NCBI GenBank assembly: GCA_030062745.1
Contig: CP099841.1
Location: 25,485,398-25,549,397, forward strand
From: Capitulum mitella
Taxonomy: Eukaryota; Arthropoda; Thecostraca; Pollicipedomorpha; Pollicipedidae
Reading direction: 5' to 3'
Length of the DNA stretch: 64,000 nt
In this document: in pieces, positions 22,007-35,375 of the stretch
Numbering within the stretch: the stretch's first letter is position 1
Layout: each line of letters begins with the position of its first letter
Position numbers and translations under genes: made by a program
The notes under the pieces: model-generated
The model's input: only the letters and a program-made list of their open reading frames with translations
The model's database searches: none
Told to the model about the DNA's origin: nothing

Positions 22007-22397
22007 GAGGCGGCCGGACGGGGCCAGGTGGTTTCGTCCCAAGGGGCCGGGGAAGATAACGCAGGACAGACAGAGGCCTGGTCGGATAGTCGACTGCGCC
22101 GGCGTTTGATGACGGGACAGGAGCTGCCAGCGAAGGGTTCAAGCCGGCGGGAAAGGTAGTGTGGGCATGACTTCTCGAGGATCCATGGAGCCGGAATGGA
22201 AGTTTTTAAGCTAAAAGACGGTTTATAAATGAGGCAACAGAAAACACAGAAGACTGTAATAAAGAAACAGGAAAACGAAAACAAGTTACTGTAAATCGAA
22301 GCCTAATTCAATGTCGTAACAATGTATTTTTCGCGTTTTGTTTTGTTTTGCAGCAGTGGTTTCTTGTTTGCCAGCGCTGAACCGAACATGATGCATT
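22007..22397. other. GILT upstream flank
   Basis: GC-rich up to about 22160, then AT-rich. It presumably includes GILT promoter sequence. No coding frame is supported. Confidence 0.4.
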
Positions 22398-24552
22398 AAA
22401 CAGAAACATTAACCATTCCGAAATAATTCCGGCTAACAGCATCACCCATCGGCTTCGAAAAGAAATGGCACATAAAACGCTTGCAGTGAACGTGACTATC
22501 GGCGACTGTACCGCCTTTGTTGAGCAACCTTAGCAAAAACATCTATGAAATCCTGCAGACTCCTACAAGTCTGGCAGCTCCCATCCAAGCACACATGTAT
22601 GCAGTGAGGCGTACGGCACGCATCGTTACCGGGAAACGTACAATGGTGCTATACGTTTGGGCGATAGGCATGGTTTCCTTTGCGCTTGACTCAAACATTC
22701 ATATCGCTGATACTCAGAGCTGCTCATACTGTACAGTTAATAGGGTCACGGTGCCGTGAGCGGCTGCGTACGGCCGGGAGCGTTGGTACGCCGCCGCTAC
22801 CGTCGCTAGGGGGAGTGAAAGCCGCGGCCAGTGTGGCCAGTAGGCGGCGGCAACGGCGGTGTCCGTGGTAGAAACCCGGCCATCGGGGCACTCCGCACCG
22901 TGGCTTCTTTGTAGTAGGTATGGGGGTATCGGGCCAAAGAGGGTCTCGAGATTTTCGGGGTGGGGTTCCCCAGCGTAAATGTAGGCTCTGTGATTGTAAG
23001 TGTGTTTGAATCGAGCGTTTCGTTATGAAGGTTGAAGTTCCTGGCACATTTTCATATCTGTCACTTGATGTAAATCGTGAATATATGAGTTCTGAGCAAT
23101 CAGACATCTTTTCTTTCTTCGTGCGGGGTGCCGAGGCTGTCTTACAGTGAACGAACATTCATTCGCTACAGCGGCTGCTAGTACCTACCGTGTGGCAGGC
23201 GGTTAAAGAGTAAATGTTGCACCCGGAGGTGGCGTCTGTTGATTGCAACCCATCGCCTTGTAACGCGCCTGGCCAGCGTGTGACAAGGGGGCCTATGGTT
23301 ACCTGAGGTACACCTTCCACAATGCTGCAGCTGGCACAAAACAACGCTGTTTCTGGTGAAATAAGAAAACGCTTTCTGTTTAATAAGGCCAACTGGATGG
23401 TGATGTGCACATACATCACTGAACAAAACTGTCATCAGATTGATATGTACTGTGCGAAGGATACATTAACTACCATGGACTACAATACATATATGTATGT
23501 AGGCAATTTCAGAAGTGTACGTGATCGTCAAAAAGGCTTTAACATACGTTTTCTTACATTCACGGGGAAAATGGAAATGTTTAAGCACCACTAATTCAGT
23601 CAACAACAAAGCGCCACGGACAGGCGAAGAGACGTTTCGAATTCTGTGTGTGGGCAGTTGAGGGCATTGCAATTAACAGAGGCCATAAATCCTACACATT
23701 TACGGACACTGTCGGTGGCAGAAATGACCCAGAAAGCATGGCATTTAGCAACACAAATCATTTGTTAATAGCCTGAAAATTAGATGTTGACCAGCGCTGT
23801 CTGAATAATTTCTGTTTGGATTATCCGTAAGACATTTCTTCTGACTTGGTGGTTTCAGTTATTCACGATGGGAGAGCATATCATGACGTAGAAACCTTCC
23901 TTTGATTGCAAGGGACCCAGCCTGGATGCAAAAACAACTATTTTTGGCAGGAGTTACGTCCCGCTGTTACTCAGGATTTCTGGAAGGTTCACAGTCATTC
24001 GGGGACGGCCCGTCGATGGTTCGTGAATTTTCAACGGCGTGGCTAGGTCCTCGGGACAGGATATCGGCTGATTTTACGAACCACGATCTCAGCTCATGCC
24101 AAGAAAATACAAAAAACGGCATTCCTTGGCGAAACGCAATGGCGGAACGAGTGAATCTGAGCGGAATGCTAGATCAAATTATTATTGCAGCATCTTAAGA
24201 ACAGGAACTGTCCGTTTAGCTACCTCATGAAATTCCTCATAATTATGATACGGACGGCAAACGATTTACTTCAGGCACTTGACCGGTAGGGGGAAGGAGA
24301 CATGGGGCCATGCCAGCATCTCGAGCCAAGCGGTCTACACTAGACATTTGGTGATAAGAGTGATCATATATATATGCTACAGAAACAAACATTACGTATT
24401 TTCCTGTGCGTTAAATATGACATCAACTGCGTCAAACTGCTGTAATTTTCCTATAAATTTTGTCATACGCCACTGGCATATGATAAATTTTGACATCTGT
24501 CCCCCTCCCGAGGGAACACTGACTACGTGCTTGATCTGATTCCACACAGACC
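22398..24552. repeat. Tandem duplication, unit 1 (about 2.15 kb)
   Basis: This is the first of two head-to-tail copies of one sequence. The word AAACAGAAAC at 22398 recurs at 24553, and the two copies can be aligned by eye along their whole length, with substitutions and small indels. Each unit has a GC-rich patch in its first quarter (22740-22920 here), a middle part with CAACTGGATGGTGATGTGCAC, and a 3' part with GGACGGCCCGTCGATGG. No transposase, terminal repeats or target-site duplication were seen. An open frame at 23902-24198 is shared with unit 2, but I recognise no protein. Confidence 0.88.
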
Positions 24553-26613
24553 AAACAGAAACTTTAACCATTCACAAAGAATTCCGGCTAACAGTGTCAC
24601 CCATCGGCTTGGAAAAGAAATGACACATACAACGCTTGCCGTGAGCGTGACTATCGGTGACTGCACTGCCGTTGTTGAGGAACCTTAGCAAAAACACCTA
24701 TGAAATCCTGCAGACTCCTGCAAGTCTGACAGCTCCCATCCAAAAACACACGTATGCAGTTGGGCGTGTCGCAAGCATCGCTACCGAGAAACATACAATG
24801 CTGCTGTCTGTGTGGGCGATAGGCATGGTTTCCTTTGTGCTCGACTCAAACGCTCGTATCGCTGATACTCAAAGCTGCTCATACTGTAAAGTGAATAGGG
24901 TTACGGTGCCGTGAGCGGCTGCGTACGGCCGGGCCGCCGCTACCGCCGCTAGGTGGAATGAAAGCCGCGACCAGTGTGGCCACCAGGGCGGCAACGGCGG
25001 TGTCCGCGGTAGAAACCCGACCATCGGGGCACTCCGCACCGCGTCTTCCAGCTGAATAATCAAACGTTTCGCTATAAATGCTGAAGTTGCTGGCAAATTT
25101 CCACATCTATCACTTGTAATATGTGAATATATGAATTCCGAATGATCAGATATATTTTCCTCCTTCGTACGGGGTGCCGAAGCTGTCCCACAGTGAACGA
25201 GCATTCACTTGCTACCGCGGCTGCTAGCAACTACCGTGTGGCAGGCGGTAAATGTTGCTTCATCCGGAGGTGGTGTTTGTTAAGACCCATCGCCTTGTAC
25301 CGCGCCTGGCCAGCGCGTGACAAGGGGGCCTATGGTCACCTGAGGTACACCTTCCACAATGCTGCAGTTGGCACAAAACAACACTGTTTCTGGTGAAATA
25401 AGAAAACGATTTCTGTTTAATAAGGCCAACTGGATGGTGATATGCACATACACCACTGAACAAAATATCAGTCTGAATGTCATCAGACTGATATGTTATG
25501 TGTGAAGGATACATTAAATAACATGGACTACAATACACATATGTATGCAGGCAATTTCAGAGGTGTACGTAATCGCTAAAAAGGCTTCAACACTCGTTTT
25601 CTTATATTCACGACGAAAATGAAAATGTTTAAGCACCACTAATTCAGTCAACAACAAAGCGCCACGGACAGGCGAAGAGACGTTTCGAATGCTGTATGTG
25701 GGCAGTTGAGGGCGTTGCAATTAACAGAGGTCATCAATCCTGTAGATTTGCGGACGCCGTCGGTGCCAGAAATGACCCAGAAAGCATGACATTTAGCAAC
25801 ACAAATCATTTGTTAATAGCCTGAAAATAAGACGTTGCCCAGCGCTGTCTGAATAATTTCCGAATTATCGGTAAGGCATTTCTTCTGGATTGGTGGTTTC
25901 CGTTATTCTCGATGGGAGAGGATATTATGGCGTACGGTGGATATCACGACGTTCCTTTCATTGCGAGGGATCCAGCCTGGATGCAAAAACAACCATATCT
26001 TGCAGCAGTTACGTCTCGCTGTTACTCAGGATTTCTGGAAGGTTCACAGTCATTCGGGGACGGCCCGTCGATGGCTCATGAACTTTCAATGGCGTGGCTA
26101 AGTCCTTGGGACAGCATATCGGCTGATTTTACGAAACCACGATCTCAGTTCATGCCAAGAAAGTACAAAAACGGCATTCCTTGGCGGAACGCAATGGCGG
26201 AACGAGTGAATCTGGGAGAATGCTAGATAAAAGTATTATTGTAGCATCTTAGGAACAGGAACTGTCCGATGAGTTACCTCATGAAATTCTTCATGATTAT
26301 TACAAGGATTGCAAGTGATTCGCTTCAGGCACGTCGCCGGCGAGGGAGGGGCATGGGGATCACGCCGCCCCGCCAAGCCAAGCGGTCTACACTAGATATT
26401 TAGCGATTTCGCAGGAATACGAAAGAGCGATCATACGTAATCCACAGAAGCAAGCATTACATATTTTTCCTGTGCTAAATATGGGGTTAACTGCGTAAAA
26501 TTGCTGCAATTTTCACATAAATTTTGTCATATGCCACTAGCATATGACAAAATCTGGCATTTGCCCCCCAGGGAAATCCTGATCACGTGCCCGATTTGAT
26601 TTCGCATAGATCA
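24553..26613. repeat. Tandem duplication, unit 2 (about 2.06 kb)
   Basis: This second copy directly abuts the first: the end of unit 1 (GATCTGATTCCACACAGACC) corresponds to GATTTGATTTCGCATAGATC at the end of unit 2. Differences include a shortened GC patch (24905-25040) and the absence of about 80 bp around the unit 1 position 22910-22990. The moderate divergence suggests a fairly old event. A frame at 25912-26226 parallels the one in unit 1 and shares residues such as SRCYSGFLEGSQSFGDGPSM. Confidence 0.88.
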
Positions 26614-29600
26614 GCAATTTTTGAACACAATGGATTCAAGTTTAATTACTTCCGCCTCTTTCTGTGGAATCACTCTACTAAAAAGTTGTCATTTCGTGTG
26701 GTTCCCATGACGAAGCAAGTAGGGTGATGAGTAACGGCCCATGGGGTTGCTAATTTGAATCTCGGTAAAGATGCGGAGGAATCATGTGCCCTTGTTTTTA
26801 CTTGAAGCAAATGTAAACAATGGATTACTCAGGGATCCTGTGAATGCGGTGAATATATTTTCACTTGCACAATGAAACAAAGCACCATCACTCTTTGACG
26901 TCTTCGTCCAGATTCGAACCGGCGATCCCCAGCCCGCTATCCTTGTAGCGTTTTGCCAGCCTGGAGGAACGCTTCACCCTACTGGAGAACTGAAGTTGCA
27001 CTGATGACGAATTGGACCCTCCGTCTCATGAAGGCAGCGCAAAATCATCAGTTACTTTGGCAACTGGTAATATTTCATGGGCTTAGGAACAGGGAGTGGG
27101 CGCGGGGACCCATACCCCCCCCCCCCCCACCTTTCGGGAAATTTAACATAAGCCCTACGGGAAAAACGTTCCTTTGTGGGAAGAAACGTCTCAGCCCTGC
27201 CCCCCCCCCCCACTCACTTCTATGGATGCTCCTACGCCCCGGTAGTACCTTAATCGCTGTCTGCGGGTTCCAACTTTTAACCTTTTGATTATACTTTATT
27301 ATATTATATCTTCTCCAGTTTGCCCATCTGTCCCCAAAACACATATTTCTGAATGATATGTGTCCATTGAGGTGGATGGGAAAAGCGGTTTTGGGGATTT
27401 AGAAACAACACGTCTGGTGACTCTCCTGGTGACCACAAGCCTTGTTTGCTCGGGCATAAGTCACTTCAAAAACTAGACCACGGGAAGCTACGCAGCTTCA
27501 CAATTCAATAATGCATACAGATGCATTTCTGGACTTGGGGAAATCATCCATTGGAAACCAGGGTTGGACAAACGCTGTTTGTTCTTGGTGTCGGAGTGTA
27601 ATTTGTTATGGAGTAGAAATCGATCGCTTTCGATCGATTTCTCATGACGTTCAATGCGCGTGCAATCGATTTGCCATGGCGTTAACTACATTTTTACGAA
27701 AAGGAGCTTTCATGATTCTGAAAGGGGTGGATACAAAGGGGGCAAAAAGTCAAAATGGGGGATACTTTTGAATTTGCTATAGCTTTGTTGTTTATGGACC
27801 GATCGAGAGATCGTGAATGGGATTTGTACCATTGGTCAACACATTTAAAATTCTGAGAAGATTCATAGGCGTCTACAGGGTGACAAAAATAGGAGGATTA
27901 GTTTTTTCAAAAACCGAATTAACAAAAAGTTAGAATCATCTTTTTAGCTTCTACTAGTCATGTTATGTTAAAGACGTGCAAATCGTATTACAATGTTTGC
28001 AAAATGTTAGTATAGGCGGTGCCAGAAACACAAAACGGGGAACTATCATGGCCACATGTTCTTCAGATCAACTTACGACCTTTGACCTTAAATGACCTTC
28101 AGTGACCTTACTGTTGCTTGGAATGATCTTGTTTGCGTTTCATATTATTCGAAAACGTTTTCAATCATTTGAATTCACTCTATGTCTGAAATTCCATTTC
28201 ACGGTTGTTGTGATATAGGATGTGCAGAATGACATTTAAGGTCATAGCTCCTTGACCCGACCTGATATCACGCTGAAACTTCGTACACAAACAGAGGGCA
28301 TCTTTCTACGTCGCACATATCCCGGGATTTGCGTCTGAAAAAACGCCAAAATTATTACAATAGAACCAAATTTTGACTTTTGATCTTGACCCAACCTTGC
28401 GAAGAGGCCTCAGATAAACAAAATTATATTTGTATGTTGCCCAACGATTTACCTATACATCCATATAAAGTTTTATCTTCTATCTTAAAACGCTAGTTTT
28501 GGCAGACATTTTTCTTTTGCCCTCAACAGGGCCAAAAATGGCAAGGGGTATCTCCTAAAACCGTTCCCTGGTTCCACCCATGAGCAAAATAGAATTGCGA
28601 AATTTCGTTACAATATGTAGAAATAATAACTAGGAAATGTCACTACGTTTTGTGAAGCTGCGTCAAAAACCATGGAATTGGCAAAGGAAAAACCCGAAGA
28701 GGTGGATTCAGCCCCCTGCCGGGAATACAATGTAGGTTTTTTATGGCGATCGAACTTTTGGAGTATAAAATACTTTTTGAGCACATATTTTCTGGTATTC
28801 TTCAACACAAAAAAACGATACCTTTTCCAACGTTGTTGGAAACCCTCGGCGTATTCCAAAGTTATCCATTGCTGACACATGTTCAACGTGGTGGAACCTA
28901 TACACCAACAAGGTAAACATGCGAGACGCATAGAACTTCGCCGTGTTTTACCACGCCCATTGAAATGCTTCACAACACAAAACAACGAGCAGGATTGGAT
29001 CAAATAAATGGACATGAGCATTGATGGATGGGGAATTCCGCAAAAATTAATATTTCAGTGAAATTTTTTGCCGTAATATTTCCTTGCCAAAATGTTTCGG
29101 ACAAATGGTGGAGTGTCGCATGGCGCGTTTTGTATCTTCCGCCGTGCTCCCAGCGCGTCTTTCGACGTTCCAGTTTTAAAGTCGCCGCATAACTTAAGCC
29201 ACTCCGGCCTGACAAAGTCGGGAAGCAGGCTGCGAGATCGACCCTTCGTCAGCGACGGACGCACGCACCCGTGTCGGGCCATCAGCATTACACTATATTT
29301 TACGTGGAACGGGCGTTGTCGTTGTCCTGTTGGCCGGTCAGGCACAACTCTGTGGGGACTTCATGCGCGTGATCAACTTACTTGGTCTGAAGCATATTTA
29401 GTCTTCATCAGCTCAGTCAAAGCCAACCGACCACCATGCAGACCATGAGTTCTGTTCGTTGCTCTTCTAGCACATGGTTCAGTGCACTGAGGTGATCTGG
29501 CTGATACCTTACCCCGAATCGCATTGGTGTGCATAAGAGCAGCACAAAGCACTGTTCGTGCTGCTGTGCTGTGCCCGGGTGTTGTCACTGACCACTCCCA

Positions 29601-32115
29601 GGTCAAGGCTACACCTGACAAATCCTGTTGGCAAATGTCCACCTCTAGACTGGTTATACGAACTGCCACAACATACGGACATCAAAATCGTATGTGTCAA
29701 GGCATAACTGGAACATTTAACTTTGGATATCGATATCCCTTCACTCCACTACCGCCAATGACCCATACGTCAATGACAGGTCATCGGTGTGTGAAGCAGA
29801 CGAGGGCAAGCTAATTTATTATTATTTTTTGTAAAACTGATTCAAAGGGTTCCTGGGGTCATGTCAGGAGTCGGAGCACGTGCGAAGCGTAGCTTGTTGC
29901 ATAGACTCCTATCCCTACGCCCGATGGAGCAATTACAGGTAACAGCTGATTTTGTTTTTTGTTTCTTTGCAATTTTATTACAATGCAATCTCACAACTAT
30001 TCCGCAAAACGAGCAATTCCCAGCGACAAATGCGTAAAAATGTTTTTAGTATGCAGAGCGAAGCAGTGCAGACAACGCTGTGACATTAGTCATGTTAGCT
30101 GTTACAGCTTTTTAGAACATTCGTTCGTAAGAACCACTGTGTTCTTAAAATACGAACCCCAACCAACAACCAACCGACGAATTCCAACCTTCAACCATTT
30201 CTAGCGCGCTAGTGATAAGGCACCAAAATAACCGCCTTTACTATGGCTACAAAATGTATTATACGTACACATTTCCGCTTGGAAAGCCAAAGGACAACTA
30301 CTCGTACATATAGTTTCGCCGAAAATGACATGCTGGATGGTGTCAACTGTGTTCCATATCGTATGCGAAGTAGGTATTTGGGGTATTACGACATTGCCTT
30401 AACGGTAGCGATTTGTCAATACAAATAAGATGCGGTCTTTGGCGCAGCAGATCTAAACTCTTCGCCGAACCTTTTACCATTTCAGCGACACTCATTGCCA
30501 ACTAGATCTTATCCCGCTTTCCAAAAGTTAAAATCATTTATTTGCGTCACGTGTATTACGCCGCTAAGCATAAACGGCTCAGTATGGCGTAGGTCCTTTT
30601 AGGAGCTACATAAAGCGCCATTTCATGCAACCTATGCTTCTTCTACTAACATGCCCTGCAAAAAGGGACGCAGCCAGGAGGGTGGAGGATGGGTCCCTCG
30701 CCCTGACCCCCCCCCCCCGTTTGGGCCAAACAGGCCACGTGGTCGAGAACGCAAAGGACCCACTTTCAGTCAATGGCTATGACATGACTGCCGATGCGGT
30801 CTCCTGGGGAAAGATTCAGGTCTCCGAGGGTCTCTCAAAGAGGCCTCCCAAAAGAAGGGAGGCATCAAAGGCCCCTACGAAGAAGTCTCGGACACCCCTC
30901 CGGAATTCCCCTTAGGTGCCCTTTGGGAAAGCTTCGGAAGCCCCTCGGGGAGATCTTAGAAGCCTTTTCATGGCAGCATAAACATCGCGGATGTAAGGTT
31001 CCAGAGGTCCCTTCGAGAAACCAGGTTAGGACGGCCTCGGATGAATGTGTATTGCATTTTCGAGAAGGTCTTGCCTCGAACGTTCCTCATTTGAGAAAAT
31101 TTGGCTATGTCCCTATAAAGTAATCTGGGACAAGGAGAAAGGGAAGTGACGTGCTGTGCAGACGTGACCAGGCCGATGTGGTATTGATTACCAGACAGCA
31201 CGACCAACAGTCTCGTGCTGGTAATGTCTAAGTACTAGGGTTCCAAAGTGGCAGATGGTCCGAAAAGCACAAAAAGCAACGGGTCCGCAGAAAGGGCGTC
31301 ACGGCCTAGTTCGACCAGAACAGCGGCTGCTAATGAGTCGCCGTCATGTCGAGGTATGATAGTGGCCGATGTCGAGGTCTATCAAGAACGCAGCAGCTCA
31401 AAACTCGTGGGTTGTCTTGAACACCCCAGAAAGGATATGTATCAGGTACGAGTGGATCTTCAGCAGCTTCGGAGGGGAATCCGCTGCACGTAACGATACG
31501 GGCCGACAGGTCTGCATTTACAAGTTGGCGGAAAAGCACTGCGCTCGACTTCAGGGTGACGGGCCAAGTCCTTTACGACTGGTGGGATCACGTCACGTTA
31601 AGATGATACGGCTCAGGAAATGGTTGTGTGCTTTATGCGTTTACAGGCCCCAAAAGACTGAAGTCGGCACCCTCAAACGCAGCTAGTGTTGACAGTCAAG
31701 CACAATTCTGCCTTTGTGTATGCAAACCCATAATTCATGTCACGGAAGAGCAGTAAATGGGGTTGTTGCGACTATTTGTACGGGGATTTCGGCTTGCATT
31801 TTTAAGTGTGGCAGCCCGTTAAGCGCCCATTATAATATTTTAAAAAGCTTAGAGGTCTTGCGCTTAGCAGCCAGTTCCCCACAGTCAGGTTCGTATGTCG
31901 CAAACTGGACTGCACCTGCAATGTTTTGAAGGCTTCCAAAGAATGTCGGGTCGAAAATACCCTCTAAAAATGGCAGAAACACTCCATTATTTGCAGACGA
32001 ATGACTATCCTTGTTGAGATGCTTCATGTGTTCATATTTTACGGGATGTATTACGCTATATAAGTTGTATGTCCCCACTCGTGCCTAGCGTCGAATTATA
32101 CAAAAGCCGTGTTGT
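26614..32115. other. Gene-poor repeat-rich region
   Basis: AT-rich, with poly-C runs at 27115-27128 and 27200-27212 and a poly-C near 30709-30718. The part at 28070-28260 carries repeated TGACCT words (GACCTTTGACCTTAAATGAC). Short open frames have no recognisable homology. It is probably made of decayed dispersed repeats; no gene is supported. Confidence 0.4.
26898..26965 (-). repeat. Possible tRNA-derived (SINE-like) fragment
   Basis: On the minus strand, GGTTCGAATC (plus 26911-26920) matches the RNA polymerase III B box. TGGCAAAACGCTACAAGG (plus 26941-26958) is an A-box-like word about 38 nt upstream, slightly closer than in a real tRNA. The flanks do not close into an acceptor stem that I can see, so this is more likely a SINE head or decayed tRNA than a functional tRNA gene. 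Confidence 0.35.
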
Positions 32116-33341
32116 TTAACCCGCGCACGACCGTCGGTCCGCCCCGAACACCGTCGACTGGGGGGGGGCAGTTGACTGCCCCCCCCTCTAACTCACGAAC
32201 GGTTGGTCGCACGATAAAAATAAGCATACCGTTGGAAAGCCCGTCACGAGTAGAGCTCGAAACTGGTCTCATTTTTAGTTTTAGATAATATGTAAGCCAA
32301 TTTACGCCCTATATATGTTTTCTCATAGCCGACTGCATGAGACCGAGAAATGGCCTGAATCTCAAGGGCTGTGACTAATAACGCATAGGTAAAGGCACCA
32401 GCGCACAAGTAAATGTCCGCGGATGCCGATACACGTCTAATTTCCTCAGATTTGTTCAATATATACGCCGAAACGTTGAGTTAAAGACACCGTAATTCCC
32501 CCGTCAGGCGTCACTGTGCGCCGCTGCCGTATGCGGCACCAAATTGACGGGAACTAATTTTAGCGTTCCTTTATTTTCGCGAAAAAAGACAATCTATGTA
32601 AATTGTATTGATCTTTGTGGTTCCTGTGATGGTTTCTCATGCTTAAATTTTGGAAAAATTGATTAGTTGCCAATCTACAAAGTTGGCAGAGCTTTATTCG
32701 CGAGAGGCTGTTTATTTCCAAAATATGCTGCTTTTCAAACTTTTTGAGGTTCCTGGTATTACTTACATCTGTGCAAGCTAGTTGTGCCATTTTCTACCCA
32801 TTCTGAGTAATTTATCGTCGATTTTGACGGTGGTACATTTTGGCCCACTTCAGTTATTCGTGACCTGACCTCAGGTCAATGGCTGAAAGTCACTGATACT
32901 TTGCCCAATGACGGTAACTAGATGTCTGCTTCACTCCACACCAAAAATGTGATGAAATATTCCGTCAATTTCAGAAAAAACGGCGATATGTCTTAAAAAT
33001 GGGCTTGACCTTAGGTCAATGACCCGGAAAATTCCGAAAAATCTGAGATAGCAGATTTGTTGCATCTATCACGATCACTAATCCCTGAAAGTATTATTGA
33101 GATATCTTGTTTTGCGAAAAAGTTAGAGGGAGCTAAACTTTTTTGGACTTAGGTCTGTTTGACCTGGTCTAGGTCAGGCACCTGACCTGACCTGAGGTCA
33201 AAATTTTGACACGAGACGTAAAATTGATGAAGCAAAAGGTACACAAAGTTTTGTGACTCTGTGTTTGTTGGTTCTCTCGCAATCCCAGAAAAACCTCAGG
33301 GGGGGCAGTCAACTGCCCCCCCCCAGTCGGGGACGGGTTAA
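32116..33341 (+). mobile_element. 1.2-kb TTAA-flanked MITE-like element, copy A
   Basis: The copy is bounded by TTAA on both sides (32116-32119, 33338-33341). The ends read inward as CCCGCGCACGACCGTCGG and CCCGTCCCCGACTGGGGG, so both start CCCG and reach a G-run hairpin GGGGGGCAGTTGACTGCCCC soon after. There is no transposase frame. TTAA target sites with CCC...GGG ends are typical of piggyBac-type non-autonomous elements, which is my inference for the family. The interior carries many TGACCT/AGGTCA words. Copies B, C and D in this window confirm the boundaries. Confidence 0.85.
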
Positions 33342-34615
33342 AACACATCGTTAAAAGTTGTTTTTTTCTCGACTGAAACCTACTCAGTGGGTCATTTCAA
33401 TGCAGTTTTATTGCTGAACGATACTATTTTTCCGCTTCGTCCACGTCCCGTCATTAAGGAGTTAACGCCGACGGAGGGCAGAGACAATAAAATAGCTTTA
33501 GTCGTTGTTACTTATAGGAGAGAAACCAGGCTACCATGCCATGAGATTTTCAACGAAAATATAACTTCGAATGCCATATTACATACATTTTCGACTTCGA
33601 TTCTCAAGAATTTTTACCAAACCTTCTTTTTTTGTTTTGCTTGACGGATAAGAATGTCTGTCTTATAAACTACAAATTTCCGCGACCTACACCGCTTTCA
33701 GCACCTTCCGACCATGGCCCCATCCAATTTCCGGCTGAGCAATTACCAGAACGACGTTTCCACTTAGGTAATCATGACAATCGAAGTTTCGTGGCCGGGT
33801 GCGGTGTACAAGAACAGTCTCGTGGGAACCACGTGAAGCCTGCGGTAACATCGTCACGCCAAATGTCTCCTCGTGCACGGAAGGCTGGCAGTCATTCCCT
33901 CACTGTCCATACGAACTGGTTGGTTAAACTTAGAAAATTAAGCCATTCGAATATCGTGCCACAGGCCATTTCGTGCTTAAAATGGCCAGGAATTAAGGAT
34001 TATTGGCATGGGTTTCGCCAGAGAAGCGGGCGGGGGGGAAGACGAGGTGGCCCACATAATGAAAAAACCAATATCACGTCAAAAGGCGCGCAACAGAAAA
34101 GAATCAGCCAAAAAATGTCAATGTCTCCTCGCCTTTTGATCCCTGGCAGAACTCCTAACCATATGCCGTCTCCAAAACTCATGATATCTGAGTCGATGAA
34201 GTTGAGCTATTGTTCACAGTTCGGCTGAATTTCAGGTTGAAAAATCAAACATGCAAGATTTGCTGAAAATGTCAACAAAACGTTGTCGTTACCGTAATCG
34301 CTGGCGTGACGGTGAACAGGGGGGGGGGGGGGGTGGCGGATGGAGATGCTGCAGACTCTAACTTTTTGTTAATTTTGGACGATATCTAGTTTGGCGTTAA
34401 ACGAAAACAACAACCTCATTTCACAGGTCTGCCCATCCCGACAGTTATTTTTGCTGTCCGCATTACCGTTGCACTTTTTCGCTGGCCACCGGTAAGTAAC
34501 TTTGAGCGTCATGCAACGTTTGCTACGTTTGCCCTACCATTTATTCATTTTGGTATTGAATGTTTTGTATATATATATATATATATATTTATATTCAATA
34601 TATATGATATATATT

Positions 34616-34665
<50 letters not shown>

Positions 34666-35375
34666 CGCGATGGTATACATATACCATTGCGTTTACCACG
34701 CATTTATTCACTACGCATGCAGTATATTTTGTCTCTCACAAGAGCACCGCACTTTCTAACCCTCAGTGCTTAACTTCAGGTTTGAAGTGGAGCAAGTACG
34801 ATCAGGGGTTATCTAGCAACAAATATGGATAGCTCGTAATCCAACTGGATATTCTTAGAGAGACCAAACAACCTTTGGGAAGAAAACGCAGACCCGACTC
34901 GACTTTTTTTAAAAAAAAACACGGAGTATACCAACGCATATCTGCTTTTCACGCAAGATGGGTTACTTTTTGGCATCAAAAGCGCACATTCGTTTCCTGA
35001 ATGTAACAAAACTGTCGCCCAACTCGGACATCTTAGCTGCCGGGTGGCTGCCCATCGATATCTCACTATTCCATCTGTGTTAACACAAGCGTTGTCAAAT
35101 ACATCTGAAACCGGACCAAGAGGAAATGGACTTCACCGTTGCGAAAAACGGCCCAACAAAATTAATCATCGGTCACTCGATCAATCAACATGTAACAGGC
35201 GAGGGTTGGCAGCTGACCAGCCAGCCCGGACCCATCCTGCTTACCCCCCTGAACGTTAAATAAAGTACCCCGGCTGGTCCCTCTTGTGGCTTGCCATTCG
35301 CAGATGTAAAAGACCGGGCGCACGCCAGGTGCATCGCGCCTCTTTTCTGGCACCACTTCGGCGCGATATACCTTC
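33342..35375. other. Interval between inverted MITE copies A and B
   Basis: AT-rich, with a frame of 198 codons at 33632-34228 that resembles nothing I know and has no splice or start context. It contains a run of 15 G at 34319-34333 and a long AT microsatellite at 34568-34664. Copies A and B on either side are in opposite orientation. Confidence 0.4.
34568..34664. repeat. AT microsatellite
   Basis: A (TA)n run of nearly 100 bp with two short interruptions (TATTCAATATATATGATATA). Confidence 0.95.

Noticed and set aside
28608-29021. 137-codon minus-strand frame
   Set aside because: AT-rich, Lys/Phe/Ser-rich without any motif; likely part of a decayed repeat.
33632-34228. 198-codon frame between MITE copies A and B
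   Set aside because: No recognisable family, codon use like the surrounding non-coding DNA, and ends in a region of simple repeats.
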